From: Streptomyces sp. 135
GTDB taxonomy: Bacteria > Actinomycetota > Actinomycetes > Streptomycetales > Streptomycetaceae
Assembly: GCF_020026305.1 (NCBI RefSeq)
Contig: NZ_CP075691.1
Coordinates: 1-64,000 of the forward strand
Direction of reading: 5' to 3'
DNA length: 64,000 nucleotides
Shown here: positions 44,703 through 53,349 of the stretch, piece after piece
Layout: the number at the start of each line of letters is the position of its first letter
Position numbering within the stretch: the stretch's first letter is position 1
Notes under the pieces: model-generated
What the model was told of the DNA's origin: nothing
Seen by the model: the letters and a program-made list of their open reading frames with translations, nothing else
Database searches by the model: none
Made by a program: the position numbers and the translations under genes

Positions 44703-45330
44703 ACGGATGCTCAGCCTGGGGGCTGGCGCAGCGATAGCCGTCGCGGCCGCCGGCCCAGCGCAGGCCACTCCTAACACCAACGAGCGCGCCTGGACCAAAC
44801 GAGAATCGGAAAACGGTTGGCCCATACTCGACCATGCCAGGAAGTTCCGGGTCGAAGGCACCAATGTCGATGTTTCCTTGCTGGAGGGGGACGTCGCAGC
44901 AGTTCTGCTCTACGTCGCGCGCCGGTTCGCCTATGAAGCCGACATGCTCATGCCGGGTGACCTCCAGGGGTACACGATGGAGCGTAAGTTCGCCTCGGCA
45001 TTCGAGTCGAACTATCTGTCGGGCACGGCCATCGCGATCCGGCCCATGCACTACCCGCTGGGAGCTGACGTCAAGAACACCGGAATGAGCAGAGCTGAGC
45101 AGATCGTTGTTACAGACATACTTGCAGACTGCGAAGGCGTCATTGCGTGGGGCGGGCATCTTCAACCCGTGAAGCAGTCTCACTTCCAAATCGCCATCAG
45201 GCCTGGGGATTCTCGTCTTAAGGAACTCGCAGGCCGTATCCAGAGATGGGATATCACGCCGGGTAGGGGTGCGGGAACGATCGACGCCTTCGCGCCAGCG
45301 AGGCGACGCCGGGCAGCTCGATCCCGGTAG
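44680..45330 (+). CDS. Tat-exported degenerate M15-like peptidase
   Basis: ATG at 44680 follows AAGGG, inside the end of the previous gene. The 216-residue product begins MTMSLTRRRMLSLGAGAA, a twin-arginine signal. The mature part follows the M15 D,D-carboxypeptidase-like order: SENGWPILDHARKFRVEGTN, then SNYLSGTAIAIRPMHYPLGA, DCEGVIAWGGHLQ and KQSHFQIAI. In active relatives these blocks read SNHxSGTAxDL and (D/E)xMHFEI; here the first zinc His is Tyr, the zinc Asp is Ala and the catalytic acidic residue is replaced, leaving only the last His. I infer a binding role rather than hydrolysis. Confidence 0.65.
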   Translation: MTMSLTRRRMLSLGAGAAIAVAAAGPAQATPNTNERAWTKRESENGWPILDHARKFRVEGTNVDVSLLEGDVAAVLLYVARRFAYEADMLMPGDLQGYTMERKFASAFESNYLSGTAIAIRPMHYPLGADVKNTGMSRAEQIVVTDILADCEGVIAWGGHLQPVKQSHFQIAIRPGDSRLKELAGRIQRWDITPGRGAGTIDAFAPARRRRAARSR

Positions 45331-45586
45331 GTTCGGTGAGCACCAGTCCCGCCTCAAAAGGTAGGACGGGTTCTCATGCGCTTCCACGGGAAGAGCCATT
45401 GACGGCATCATCATCGGACGCCAGGCCGTACCGATCAGCGGCGTCTGCTGCGACGACCGAGCCAGCCGGTCAGCCGCGACCACCGACGACGTGGCGGCGG
45501 AGGCGGCGGCTGGGGAGGCACGGTGAGCACGGGCGGCAACGAATCGCCATGCCCTCGAGCGCGCCGCGGGTGAGCGTAGACGCGAG
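45331..45586. other. Intergenic stretch
   Basis: Between the M15-like gene and the tRNA-like gene's terminator I see no coding sequence with a start and codon bias. GC is high throughout. Confidence 0.35.
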
Positions 45587-45619
45587 GAGGCCCGTACACG
45601 CTGTGCGTGTACGGGCCTC
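45587..45619 (-). terminator. Terminator hairpin of the tRNA-like gene
   Basis: GAGGCCCGTACACGC (45587-45601) pairs perfectly with GCGTGTACGGGCCTC (45605-45619) across a 3-nt loop. It begins 6 nt beyond the 3' end of the tRNA-like gene on the minus strand, just where a stable-RNA terminator would lie. Confidence 0.75.
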
Positions 45620-45625
45620 TGATCG

Positions 45626-45695
45626 AGCGCCGGGCAGGCCTTGCACCTGCATTTCCCCGCAGGAAGCGGGGCGTCTTTCCTTGGACCACCAACGC
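45626..45695 (-). tRNA. Unusual tRNA-like gene, apparent UCC (Gly) anticodon
   Basis: On the minus strand a full cloverleaf can be drawn. The acceptor is GCGTTGG with CCGGCGC (7 pairs, two G-U). The D arm is GTC/GAC with loop CAAGGAAA. The anticodon arm is CCCCG/CGGGG with loop CTTCCTG, and the T arm is GCAGG/CCTGC with loop TGCAAGG. Total length is about 70 nt; CCA is not encoded. U33 is present and the anticodon would be UCC. Deviations are a 3-bp D stem, U at position 37 and TG instead of TT at the T-loop start. A 15-bp terminator follows. This is not the standard Streptomyces glycine tRNA, so it may be a diverged mobile-element tRNA or a non-translating tRNA-like RNA. Confidence 0.6.
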
Positions 45696-45727
45696 ATTAC
45701 CGGTTGCCGCGCGTTGTGGCGACCAGT

Positions 45728-46783
45728 TCAAGATCTACTGTATCGGACAGAGGGCTGAAGGTGCGACATGGGGCGGGCGTTGGGCGCGAAGGCCGAGGCG
45801 GGAGAGCGTGCCAGGGCGGCTCGGGCGCGGAAGCGTTTGAGATAGTAGGCCATGGCGGTACCGTTCGCACTGCTGGCGAGGATCGCCTTCTCCCAGCAGA
45901 CAGCGACCGCATCCTTGAAGAACATCCGGGCTGAGGCCCTTTCGTGGTCGTCGGCGGTGACTTCCACCAACAAGCTCTCGGGGCCCTGCCTGCGCCCAGG
46001 TGCCGGAAGGTGGCCGGTGGCGCAGCCGCTCCGGTTGGGCAGTTCCTCGGCCGACACGGTCTCAGCGGCGTCGGGGCGGTCGCTCAGGGACGCCGCGAGG
46101 ATGACCAGTTGCTCGACGAACTCGGGGCCCAGCACCGGGAACTCCAGGTCGGGGTGTTGGTCGTAGCTGGCGGTCACGGAAGCGGCGACGAATTCGATGA
46201 CGGCCTGGGCTGCCTGGGTGCGCGGGCTCGTGCGGCTGAGCCGGCTCAGGACACGCAGAAGTGTGGCCAGGCTGGTGTCGGCGGTCATCACCTGGAAGGC
46301 CGGGGCGGGTTCGCCGGTGTCGGCGGTGTCACCGTCTTGCGGGCAATGGCCGACGGCCTGGTCCTGCCACAGTGCAGCGGCGTAGGTGTCACCGCGGGCG
46401 AGGTGTTGCAGGTAGAGGCAGTAGGAGGCGGCGGGGACGTCGCCGGCGCCTGCGGCGTACTGCCACCAGAAGCGGGCGCCGTCGTCAGCGCCGGCGAGCT
46501 GCAGGGTGCAGCCGAGGATCCAGGCGGCGCGCGGTTGGGGGACTTGTTCGGTGAGGAAGTCGGCGAACTGGTCGATGGTGCAGCGGGCGACGACCGCTTC
46601 ACATAGGGCGGTGAGGTTCTGTGCGGCGCGGTCGTCAGCCGGCTGGGAACCCTCACCGTCCCGCAGCAGGAAGTCCTCGGTGAGTCCGGCGTAGCCGAGG
46701 TCGTCGTAGCCGACGACGTCGGAGGGGACGTGGGGGTGGGGCAGGAGCAGTGACTGGGCGAGGAGGGCGTCGACGGTGCTCAT
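45728..46783 (-). CDS. Regulator-associated helical protein next to the tRNA-like gene
   Basis: ATG at 46783 follows AGGAG at long spacing and gives about 351 residues. The sequence is Ala/Leu-rich and helical: LALLAQ-type start (MSTVDALLAQSLLLPHPHVP), WILGCTLQLAGADDGARFWW, YAAGAGDVPAASYCLYLQHL and ARMFFKDAVAVCWEKAILAS. The repeated A-x-x-(Y/W)-x-LxL pattern near residues 150-200 resembles tetratricopeptide-like helices found beside XRE regulators in Streptomyces. The last ~30 residues are Arg/Ser/Pro-rich and may reflect 3' erosion. It ends 32 bp from the tRNA-like gene. Confidence 0.55.
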   Translation of the reverse strand: MSTVDALLAQSLLLPHPHVPSDVVGYDDLGYAGLTEDFLLRDGEGSQPADDRAAQNLTALCEAVVARCTIDQFADFLTEQVPQPRAAWILGCTLQLAGADDGARFWWQYAAGAGDVPAASYCLYLQHLARGDTYAAALWQDQAVGHCPQDGDTADTGEPAPAFQVMTADTSLATLLRVLSRLSRTSPRTQAAQAVIEFVAASVTASYDQHPDLEFPVLGPEFVEQLVILAASLSDRPDAAETVSAEELPNRSGCATGHLPAPGRRQGPESLLVEVTADDHERASARMFFKDAVAVCWEKAILASSANGTAMAYYLKRFRARAALARSPASAFAPNARPMSHLQPSVRYSRS

Positions 46784-46793
46784 GATGGGGTGA

Positions 46794-47686
46794 TCACTCC
46801 TGGGTTTCGGGATCGGGACGCAGTTCGTGCAGGGCCCCTCGGGCGTGGTGGTCCAGGGTGTGGGTGATGGCCGGCGGCAGGCCCACGATGCCGGGCACGG
46901 CGTCGGCGGGGATGCCGCACAGGTAGCGCAGGATGGTGACGTCCATCTGGTCCGGTGGCAGACGGGTGATGGTGTCGAAGAACTGGGCCTGGACGTCGAT
47001 GCGGTGCAGGCGCTCGGCGAGGTCGGGGATGTCGGCCTGGACCACCGTGGAGAAGGCGGCCGCCCGCAGATCGGGTCGGCCGTCGGGCCGCTTGGGGGCG
47101 CAGGCCAGGACCCGGGAGCGCAGCAGCAGCCAGGCGTGGCGGGTCGTGTCCGGGGTGAGGGTGGCGGTGTCCCAGGTGAGCCATAGGATGTCGAGGTTTC
47201 CACGACGACTTGGCGGGCGCGCTGTTCGGACTGCAGGAAGGCGCGCGCGTAGGCGGTGTAGGGCTGCCACATGGCCTGAGTGAGACCGAGATGGGCGACG
47301 GGCTGGTCCTCCCCGGTGGGCGGCGGGACGGCGCGGATCCGGTTCTTGATCCAGTCCTTGTCCTTGTCGGCCTCCTCGGCGGCGGCTGCCCACAGCCGCA
47401 GCGCCGGGCTGACGGGGAGGTCCAGAGCGCGTATGACGCTGTAGGTGATCTCCCAGCCGGGGTAGTAGCCCTTGCCGCGCAGCAGTTCGGAGAGCCTGGT
47501 CTTGGAGTAGCCCGAGCGGCTGACGAGGCCTTCGAGGGTCAGGCCGCTGGCCACGAGCCGGTCGCGGACCGGCTCCAGCCAGGTGCGGTGCACCTGGCCC
47601 GCCGTCTCGGCGATCGGTCCCGGCGGGCGTCCGAGGCGGCTGGGAGGGTCTCCTCCGGACTGGTGGGGTACCTGAGGCGGTTTCAC
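46794..47686 (-). pseudogene. XRE HTH / sigma-region-4-like regulator, one frameshift
   Basis: The first frame, from 47686, contains an HTH (RLVASGLTLEGLVSRSGYSK then TRLSELLRGKGYYPGWEITY) and a helical region ending AFLQSEQRARQVVVE. Near 47197 the frame moves by one and continues NLDILWLTWDTATLTPDTTR, ERLHRIDVQAQFFDTITRLP, PDQMDVTILRYLCGIPADAV and GIVGLPPAITHTLDHHARGA, which resembles sigma-factor region 4 (LPxxQxDVxxLRYxxGxxxxxIAxxLG). The stop is at 46794, 11 bp before the next start. Only one indel separates it from an intact gene. Confidence 0.6.
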
Positions 47687-47716
47687 CGTGACGCCCCCTC
47701 AACTCCGGTAGTCCCC

Positions 47717-47914
47717 CTAGCAGTCCCCGGCTGCCGGCGTGGCGCTCTGCCGTGCGCTCGGGCCGCTGAGCGCGGAGACGATCTGCTGGATGAGGAGCCC
47801 CAGCGAGGGCAGCAGCGCGGCCACTGCCGCGAGTTGCCCCAGCACGGTCATCACCGTGCTCCACACAAGGACCGCAGCCAAAACGGTCACGGCCAGCACC
47901 TGCTTGCTTGTCAT
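47717..47914 (-). CDS. Small membrane protein upstream of the XRE-type gene
   Basis: ATG at 47914 follows GGGAAGG. The 65-residue product is nearly all hydrophobic (VLAVTVLAAVLVWSTVMTVL, LAAVAALLPSLGLLIQQIVS), predicting two membrane helices. It ends 30 bp before the XRE-type gene on the same strand. Function unknown. Confidence 0.55.
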   Translation of the reverse strand: MTSKQVLAVTVLAAVLVWSTVMTVLGQLAAVAALLPSLGLLIQQIVSALSGPSARQSATPAAGDC

Positions 47915-48546
47915 CGCACCTTCCCTAAAGGGATCAGGGGTCTGGAAAGGGCTCCTCCGGGGCGGTGCTCAAGCGCCCCGGAGGAGCTGGACGACAGCAT
48001 GGTGCGCCAGACGCACGCCACTCAACGTGATCATGAGATTACGGAACAATGGCCTCGCGGACCCCACCCGGTTTCCGCTTGCTGAACTAGCAGCAACAGC
48101 GACAAATGGTGGCCGAATGAACGCTTTTGGAGGCGAAAACGTACTTCTCGTTGCGGTGCCGGGATGATGGCGCACCATGGAATACGACGCCTCCCCGGGC
48201 GTTGCACCTTCCGGTCTGGAAGGCCAGGCGGCCTCCTTGTGCTCAAGAACAACCGAAGGGGACCGCCCCGCTTCCGTCCAGCCGCCCACGCGCTGGGCGG
48301 AAGCGGCCCGCCCCCCACGGGGACAGAGCAGCCACCTCTTCACCCCGGACGCGGTGCGCTGCAGAAAGGCCGGCTCGCCAGGGGCTTCACGCCCTGGACG
48401 GGCAGGTGGCCCGGCCCTTAAAGGATGAGTGGGCCATGGGGCGGGCGGCATCGGCCCGCACGGCCACGGTCAGCACGCCGCCTCGTCAGTCGCGTCCCGG
48501 TGATGACGACTGGCCCAGAAAATCGAACACATGCTCTACTGACGGC
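47915..48546. other. Intergenic region between divergent operons
   Basis: It separates the minus-strand regulator block from the plus-strand LexA-like operon and should contain promoters for both. I see no supported gene in about 630 bp. 48010-48170 has somewhat lower GC, consistent with control DNA. Confidence 0.4.
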
Positions 48547-48747
48547 ATGGTGCACAACAACTACTCCCCCGACCTCGTACAGACCCAGCGCGACTGGACA
48601 CGCACCTACCAGGCCCTCGCCCACGCCCGCGCCCGCCACAACACCACCCTGCGACGACGGCTCATCACCCTCTCCCGCCGCCTCGTCCAGGACGTCCCGC
48701 GGGCCGAGCAGGCCGACCTGCGCCGACGCGCCCAGGAGCCGTCATGA
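48547..48747 (+). CDS. Small basic protein
   Basis: ATG at 48547; 66 residues, helical and rich in Arg (QRDWTRTYQALAHARARHNT, RRLITLSRRLVQDVPRAEQA). The stop overlaps the next start (ATGA). Plasmid-type small proteins of this kind are common in Streptomyces; function unknown. Confidence 0.55.
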   Translation: MVHNNYSPDLVQTQRDWTRTYQALAHARARHNTTLRRRLITLSRRLVQDVPRAEQADLRRRAQEPS

Positions 48748-48971
48748 CCCGCCGCTCCTGGGACATCACCGACCGCCAGCGCTCGGTCCTGGCCTGCATC
48801 CGCGACCGCGTCCTGGAGACCGGCGAGGCCCCCACCGTGCGCGAGATCGGCGCCGCCATCGGCCTGTCCAGCCCCTCCTCTGTCCACTACCAGCTGCGCC
48901 GCCTGGAGCAGGCCGGCGCCCTCGTGCGCGCCGACAGCGGTAGCTGGAGGAACTACCGGCTCGCGCGATGA
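48744..48971 (+). CDS. LexA N-terminal-domain-only DNA-binding protein
   Basis: The 75-residue product consists of the winged-helix DNA-binding domain of LexA: ITDRQRSVLACIRDRVLETG, EAPTVREIGAAIGLSSPSSV and HYQLRRLEQAGALVR. The peptidase domain of true LexA is absent, so it could bind SOS-like sites but would not self-cleave. It is coupled on both sides by ATGA overlaps. Confidence 0.75.
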   Translation: MTRRSWDITDRQRSVLACIRDRVLETGEAPTVREIGAAIGLSSPSSVHYQLRRLEQAGALVRADSGSWRNYRLAR

Positions 48972-49300
48972 GCGACACCCGCCGTATCGAGGTGCTCCGC
49001 TTCCTGGAACGGGTCCAGGAGCGGGACCTGGCACGCACCCGTCGGTGGATCGCGGATGAGGAACGGCGAGAGGCGGAACGGCTCCGCGGGCAGCAGGCCC
49101 GGCCTCCGGCTCCGGACTGGCTGATCGAGCTGGGCATCGGCCAGGGCAAGCCCCCGGTGTATGTGCACGTCGGCGGATGCCACATGGCCGGCAAACGCAG
49201 CCGCGGCGCCGACGTGGCCCAAGCGCGCCAGGCCCTCAATGAGGGCGTCGCCGCCTGTATCCACTGCCGGCCCGACACCGAGCTCGGCGTACTGGACTGA
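48968..49300 (+). CDS. DUF6233 family protein
   Basis: The 110-residue product has a charged helical start (RFLERVQERDLARTRRWIAD) and then PPAPDWLIELGIGQGKPPVY, VHVGGCHMAGKRSRGADVAQ and ALNEGVAACIHCRPDTELGV. WLxExGIxxGxPPVxVHxGxCxMAGxRxxxxxxxQAxxAL...CxxCRPDTxLG is the DUF6233 signature; the three Cys and His may bind zinc. It is the last gene of a three-gene coupled operon. Confidence 0.75.
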   Translation: MSDTRRIEVLRFLERVQERDLARTRRWIADEERREAERLRGQQARPPAPDWLIELGIGQGKPPVYVHVGGCHMAGKRSRGADVAQARQALNEGVAACIHCRPDTELGVLD

Positions 49301-49425
49301 GGAAAACGGCCCGCCACGCGGGTCACGATGCGGCAGCACACGGCCAAGGCGGCGCGGCCGAGCATGCGAGCGACGGCGCACCTTCCTAGGCTGGTCACCT
49401 CGGGGCCGTCCATGGAGGTACCGCC

Positions 49426-49817
49426 ATGCCCCGCCCTGTCTGGTCCGGCGCCATCAGCTTCGGCCTGGTTACCATCCCGATCAAGGTGCTCCCCGCGACC
49501 GAGAACCACAGCCTGCGCTTCCACCAGTACCACCTGGAGGACATGGGCCGGGTCCGCACGCGGAAGATCTGCGAGCTGGAGGACCGCGAGGTGTCGACCG
49601 CGGAGATCGGCAAAGGGTACGAGGTCAACAAGGACACGATCGTCGCCATCGCCGACCACGAGCTGGACGACATGCCGCTCCCTACCGCGAAGGCGATCGA
49701 GATCGCCGCGTTCGTGTCCTATGAGTCGATCGACCCGGTACGCATCGGGGAGGGCTATTACCTCCAGGGCGACGGCCAGGTCGCCGCCAAGCCCTACGTG
49801 CTGCTCAGGAGGGCCCT
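49426..49817 (+). pseudogene. Ku DNA-end-binding protein, 3' truncated
   Basis: The frame starts MPRPVWSGAISFGLVTIPIK, the canonical bacterial Ku opening, and continues FHQYHLEDMGRVRTRKICEL, YEVNKDTIVAIADHELDDMP and VSYESIDPVRIGEGYYLQGD. About 131 residues of a normal ~280-320 are present. At about 49817 the sequence changes to an IS701 fragment on the opposite strand. Ku bridges DNA ends in non-homologous end joining; this copy lacks the dimerisation arch and C-terminus and is inactive. Confidence 0.8.
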
Positions 49818-50190
49818 CGAGCGCGGACGAGTTCGGCCAGCGGGGCCCGGCGGGCAGGGTGAACAGCCAGTAGTCGGTGGGCGCTTCGGTGTCCTGGGGC
49901 CATTCGGCCAGCAGCGTCGCGTCGGGCAGGACACCGTCGCAGCGGCCGCGCTCGGCAGTGGCGGCGGCCTGGGCCAGACGGCGGGCCCGGATTCCGGCCG
50001 GCCGCACCCGCAGTGCCAGAAAGCGCGAGCGCATCGGCCCGCGTGAGCCTGCACGCCAGGTCACTTCGCTGAACGCCTGCCGCCCGTGGCCGACCGCCAG
50101 CGCCGCCACCGGGGACGGCTTGTCGCGGTAGCGGGGCTGCGGCCGTTGCCGGACCAGGCCGGGGCGGTGGGCTGCACGTCCCATATCGCC
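49818..50190 (-). pseudogene. IS701 family transposase C-terminal fragment
   Basis: The minus-strand frame reads MRSRFLALRVRPAGIRARRL, CDGVLPDATLLAEWPQDTEA, PTDYWLFTLPAG and WPNSSALEGP. SRFxxxRVRPAG...LLAEWPxxxxxPTDYWLxxLPxD is the region before the last catalytic Glu in IS701 transposases. The matching N-terminal fragment on the same strand is at 57425-57664. Confidence 0.7.
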
Positions 50191-50204
50191 GTCGTGCCAC
50201 CCGG

Positions 50205-50429
50205 GTCGCTTACCCGCGCGACGTGCCAGTCAGAAGCGGGACTTGCTCACCGGAACGGGGGCGAAGGGACAACAGGCACCTCAACAGCTACATCGGTCGG
50301 CGGAACTACCCGAGCATGCCCGTTGACCATGCTGCCGCACCGGAAAATTCCAAGATCCCCGACAGAGTCAAGCTAAAGCCCGTCGCAGAAGGCAGCGTTG
50401 ACTCGGCCTGAAGTGGGCTGCTGACCTGC
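50205..50429. other. Short stretch without a supported gene
   Basis: A plus-strand frame ends LNSYIGRRNYPSMPVDHAAA near 50411 but has no start or known family. Confidence 0.25.
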
Positions 50430-50630
50430 TGGTTCAGGCGGCGAGCGCGAGGTTGTGCATGGTAACCACAGCGTAGTGGAGACCATGGCCCCTCTGACGG
50501 CGGTCACGGAAGACCTTCCAGGCCTCCATACGGGCGGAAAGCGTGCTCGAGGCGTGCCCTGACCCGGCGGTGCTCGGCGTTGTCCGCAGTGAAGACCCAC
50601 GACAGCCTTGCGCTGAAGCCGGTGGGTCAT
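50430..50630 (-). pseudogene. IS5 family transposase C-terminal fragment
   Basis: The minus-strand frames end in RMEAWKVFRDRRQRGHGLHY and AVVTMHNLALAA, the same subfamily as the IS5 copy at 17319 (RMKTWKVLRDCRLKGDGVHH). One frameshift lies just upstream in a RVRARLEHAF-like stretch. It forms the inner left flank of the metabolic island. Confidence 0.65.
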
Positions 50631-51094
50631 GGTGCACGCCGGGGCGGCTCGACCGGTGCGGGTACCTGTACGGCGAGGGGACTTTCTGGTCCGGGCTGGA
50701 AGTACACCGCGTGCATGACGAGCGGGGTGTCTCCGAGGTTGGTGCCGATGTGAGCGTGCTCAGGGCCGCGGGCCTCGACGAAGCAGCTGCCGGCGGTGAT
50801 GGTCTCCACGTCGAGGTCGGCGTAGGTATGGGTGAGTACTCCCTGGTCGACGACGATGAGCAAACGTCCGGGGTGGTAGTGCCACTCAGTGGTGCCGCCG
50901 GGCGGCAGGACGATCTTACGTACCGTGACGTACGTGACATCCTTGGCCAGGTCGGGCAGTGCCTCACGGAGCAGTCCGCGGGCTAGGGGTACATGGTGGG
51001 CAGCTGGGGCCTGGTCGGGTGGGAAGGCCGCGCGGAGCGCGTCCTCGCTGGAGCGCGGGTCGTCTGCTTCGGCCATGGTTCCGTTCCATTCCAT
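50627..51094 (-). CDS. Cupin-domain protein
   Basis: The 155-residue product (ATG 51094 or 51076) contains one cupin barrel: VRKIVLPPGGTTEWHYHPGR is motif 1 with two His, LLIVVDQGVLTHTYADLDVE follows, and GSCFVEARGPEHAHIGTNLG is the second metal-binding region. No other domain is present. Small cupins bind a metal and may be enzymes or sensors. It lies at the left end of the metabolic island, 61 bp downstream of the acetolactate-synthase-like gene on the same strand. Confidence 0.75.
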   Translation of the reverse strand: MEWNGTMAEADDPRSSEDALRAAFPPDQAPAAHHVPLARGLLREALPDLAKDVTYVTVRKIVLPPGGTTEWHYHPGRLLIVVDQGVLTHTYADLDVETITAGSCFVEARGPEHAHIGTNLGDTPLVMHAVYFQPGPESPLAVQVPAPVEPPRRAP

Positions 51095-51154
51095 GAGTGC
51101 CGTGGTCGGGGCTCTGGCGACGGTGTCCCCGAAAACCGGTGGTCAGTGTTGCGT

Positions 51155-52918
51155 TCAGAAGTGGGGGCGCAGGCCGCGTGCGATCTCGATCTCGTCGTTG
51201 GAGACGCCAGGGGGGACCATGGGCCACACCATTGCGCTCTTGGATACCACGAACTCGATGACCGTTGGACGATCACGGATCGCGGAGGCAGCCAGCACGG
51301 CACGGTCCACCTCTTCAGGGTGGTCGCAGCGGTGGACTGCGCAACCGTAGGCCCGCGCCAGTGCGGTGATGTCCGGACTGGGCGGCTTGGCCGGCGAATC
51401 GAGGTCCGTCTCCACGAAGTTCTGCTCGTGGAATAGGTCCTGCCACTGGCGCACCATGCCCAGTGAGGCGTTGTTGAGCACGGCGACCTTCACCGGCAGG
51501 TCGGCGTGGACACAGGTGGCCAATTCCTGGCAGGTCATCGCGAAGGACCCGTCCCCGTCGATGGCCCACACCTCGGCGTCGGGAAGAGCCGCCTGGACAC
51601 CCAGTGCCGCCGGCAAGGCGTACCCCATGGTGCCGGCTCCCCCCGAGTTGACGAAGGCACGCGGATAGTTGTGCTGGATGAACTGCGAGGCCCACATCTG
51701 GTGTTGGCCGACACCAGTGGTGTATACGGTGCCAGGCCCCGCGGTCAGGACTCCCAGCCGCTCTATGACGTATTGAGGCATGAGTCCGTCACCTTGGTCC
51801 TGGTATCCCTGTGGATAGCGCGAGCGCCAACTGTCCAGCCGCTCCCACCAGTCCCCCAGGCCTCGGCTGGTGGTTCGGGCGAGCATCGACCGACGCACCT
51901 GGTCAGTGAGGGCGGTCAAGGCCGCGTGACAGTCAGCGTGCAAAGCCACGTCGGCGCGCCGCTTGCGGTTCAGCTCGCCGTTGTCGATGTCGATGTGGAC
52001 GACGGCCGCGCGTGGGGCGAAGGAATCGAGCTTTCCGGTGACGCGGTCGTCGAAGCGCGCACCTGCGGCGATGACGAGGTCGGCCGCTTGGAGGGCGGCG
52101 ACCGCCGCCACAGTTCCATGCATGCCCGGCATGCCCAGGTGCTGACGGTGGGTGTCCGGGAAGGCGCCGCGTGCCATCAACGTCGTCACGACGGGCACGT
52201 CCAGCGTCTCGGCGAGCTCGCGCAGGGGCGCTGCGGCATCGGCCTTGATCACGCCACCACCGACGTACAGAACCGGACGTTTGGCGGCCAGCAAGAGTTC
52301 GGCGGCGCGCTCGATCAGCGCCGGGGTCGGCTGGGGCGGCTCGGCGGGACACGGATCGGGCCACGAAGCCGGAACGAACTGGACCGTGCCCGCCAGCGCG
52401 TCCTTGGTGATGGACACCAGGGCCGGGCCGGGGCGGCCGGTGAGGGCGCACCGGATGGCTTCACCGACGGCATCAGCGACATCGGTGGCCCTGGTGACCT
52501 CGACGGCGTACTTGGTGATAGGTGCCACGATGGAGCAGATGTCGGCCTCCTGGAAGGCCGCCGTGCCCAGTTGTGAGCTGTCGACCTGGCCGGTAATGGC
52601 GAGGACGGGGACCGAGTCCATGTGGGCGTCCATCAGTGCAGTCACCAAATTGGTCGCACCGGGCCCGGATGTGGCCAGGCACACGCCGAGGGTGCCGGTC
52701 GCCTGGGCGTGGCCGGATGCCGCGTGCCCTGCTCCCTGCTCGTGCCGGGTCAGTATGTGCCGCAGTCCGGGGAATTCACTGAGTGTCTGGTAGAGCGGAA
52801 GATTTGCCCCACCCGGTATCCCGAACAACAATTTCACCCCGGCTCGCTCCAGCATGGATAGCGCGGCTGCCGCACCGGACATCCGGCGGGGTGAGCGACT
52901 TTCGGCCAGCACATCCAT
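51155..52918 (-). CDS. Thiamine-diphosphate enzyme, acetolactate synthase-like
   Basis: ATG at 52918 follows AGAGGA. At 587 residues it is full length for the family. The N-terminal domain has GVKLLFGIPGGANLPLYQTL and LTRHEQGAGHAASGHAQATG with the catalytic Glu; the central domain has VLYVGGGVIKADAAAPLREL; the ThDP-Mg domain has VWAIDGDGSFAMTCQELATC followed by VAVLNNASLGMVRQWQDLF. These fit acetohydroxyacid synthase large subunits, which join pyruvate to a second 2-oxoacid. No small regulatory subunit is nearby, so it may be a dedicated biosynthetic copy. It is transcribed away from the tryptophanase-like operon. Confidence 0.85.
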   Translation of the reverse strand: MDVLAESRSPRRMSGAAAALSMLERAGVKLLFGIPGGANLPLYQTLSEFPGLRHILTRHEQGAGHAASGHAQATGTLGVCLATSGPGATNLVTALMDAHMDSVPVLAITGQVDSSQLGTAAFQEADICSIVAPITKYAVEVTRATDVADAVGEAIRCALTGRPGPALVSITKDALAGTVQFVPASWPDPCPAEPPQPTPALIERAAELLLAAKRPVLYVGGGVIKADAAAPLRELAETLDVPVVTTLMARGAFPDTHRQHLGMPGMHGTVAAVAALQAADLVIAAGARFDDRVTGKLDSFAPRAAVVHIDIDNGELNRKRRADVALHADCHAALTALTDQVRRSMLARTTSRGLGDWWERLDSWRSRYPQGYQDQGDGLMPQYVIERLGVLTAGPGTVYTTGVGQHQMWASQFIQHNYPRAFVNSGGAGTMGYALPAALGVQAALPDAEVWAIDGDGSFAMTCQELATCVHADLPVKVAVLNNASLGMVRQWQDLFHEQNFVETDLDSPAKPPSPDITALARAYGCAVHRCDHPEEVDRAVLAASAIRDRPTVIEFVVSKSAMVWPMVPPGVSNDEIEIARGLRPHF

Positions 52919-53349
52919 GAGGAATCCTCTCTACTGCTCCTGTCTCTCTCCCAGTAAGACAGCTGACGCTTGACAACGCCAGAATGATACGCGGGGACTT
53001 TGCGGGCTTTCACGCGGCCCCGATAGACGGATATCCTGGTTCCGTAAAGTGCACAGTTCAGCCGGTGGCGCTATACGGCAAAGATGATCGCTTCGGTGCC
53101 CCGACTGCAGACTGCCTACGCCATGCACTCTATGGACAGAGGGAATGATGAAGCCGCCGCAGGTACCTCAGACGTAGGTTTTCAGTCATCTCTCCTACGC
53201 ATGCAGGCTTGACTTTCCTGCATTTAGTGATTCCCCTGGAAGAAGCTGCATTGCCCGGCCCGCGATCTCCCCTGTCCGCCGATGGCTGCACCTGATGATG
53301 ATGCCATCCGCACCGGCATGCCGATGGATCCCCCTGCGAGGAGTACCGC
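52919..53349. promoter_or_regulatory. Divergent control region of the metabolic island
   Basis: About 430 bp lie between the divergent acetolactate-synthase-like and tryptophanase-like genes, lower in GC than either. TTGACA at about 52971 and TTGACT at about 53210 are candidate -35 elements, but I see no correctly spaced -10. No regulator gene is present in the island. Confidence 0.4.
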
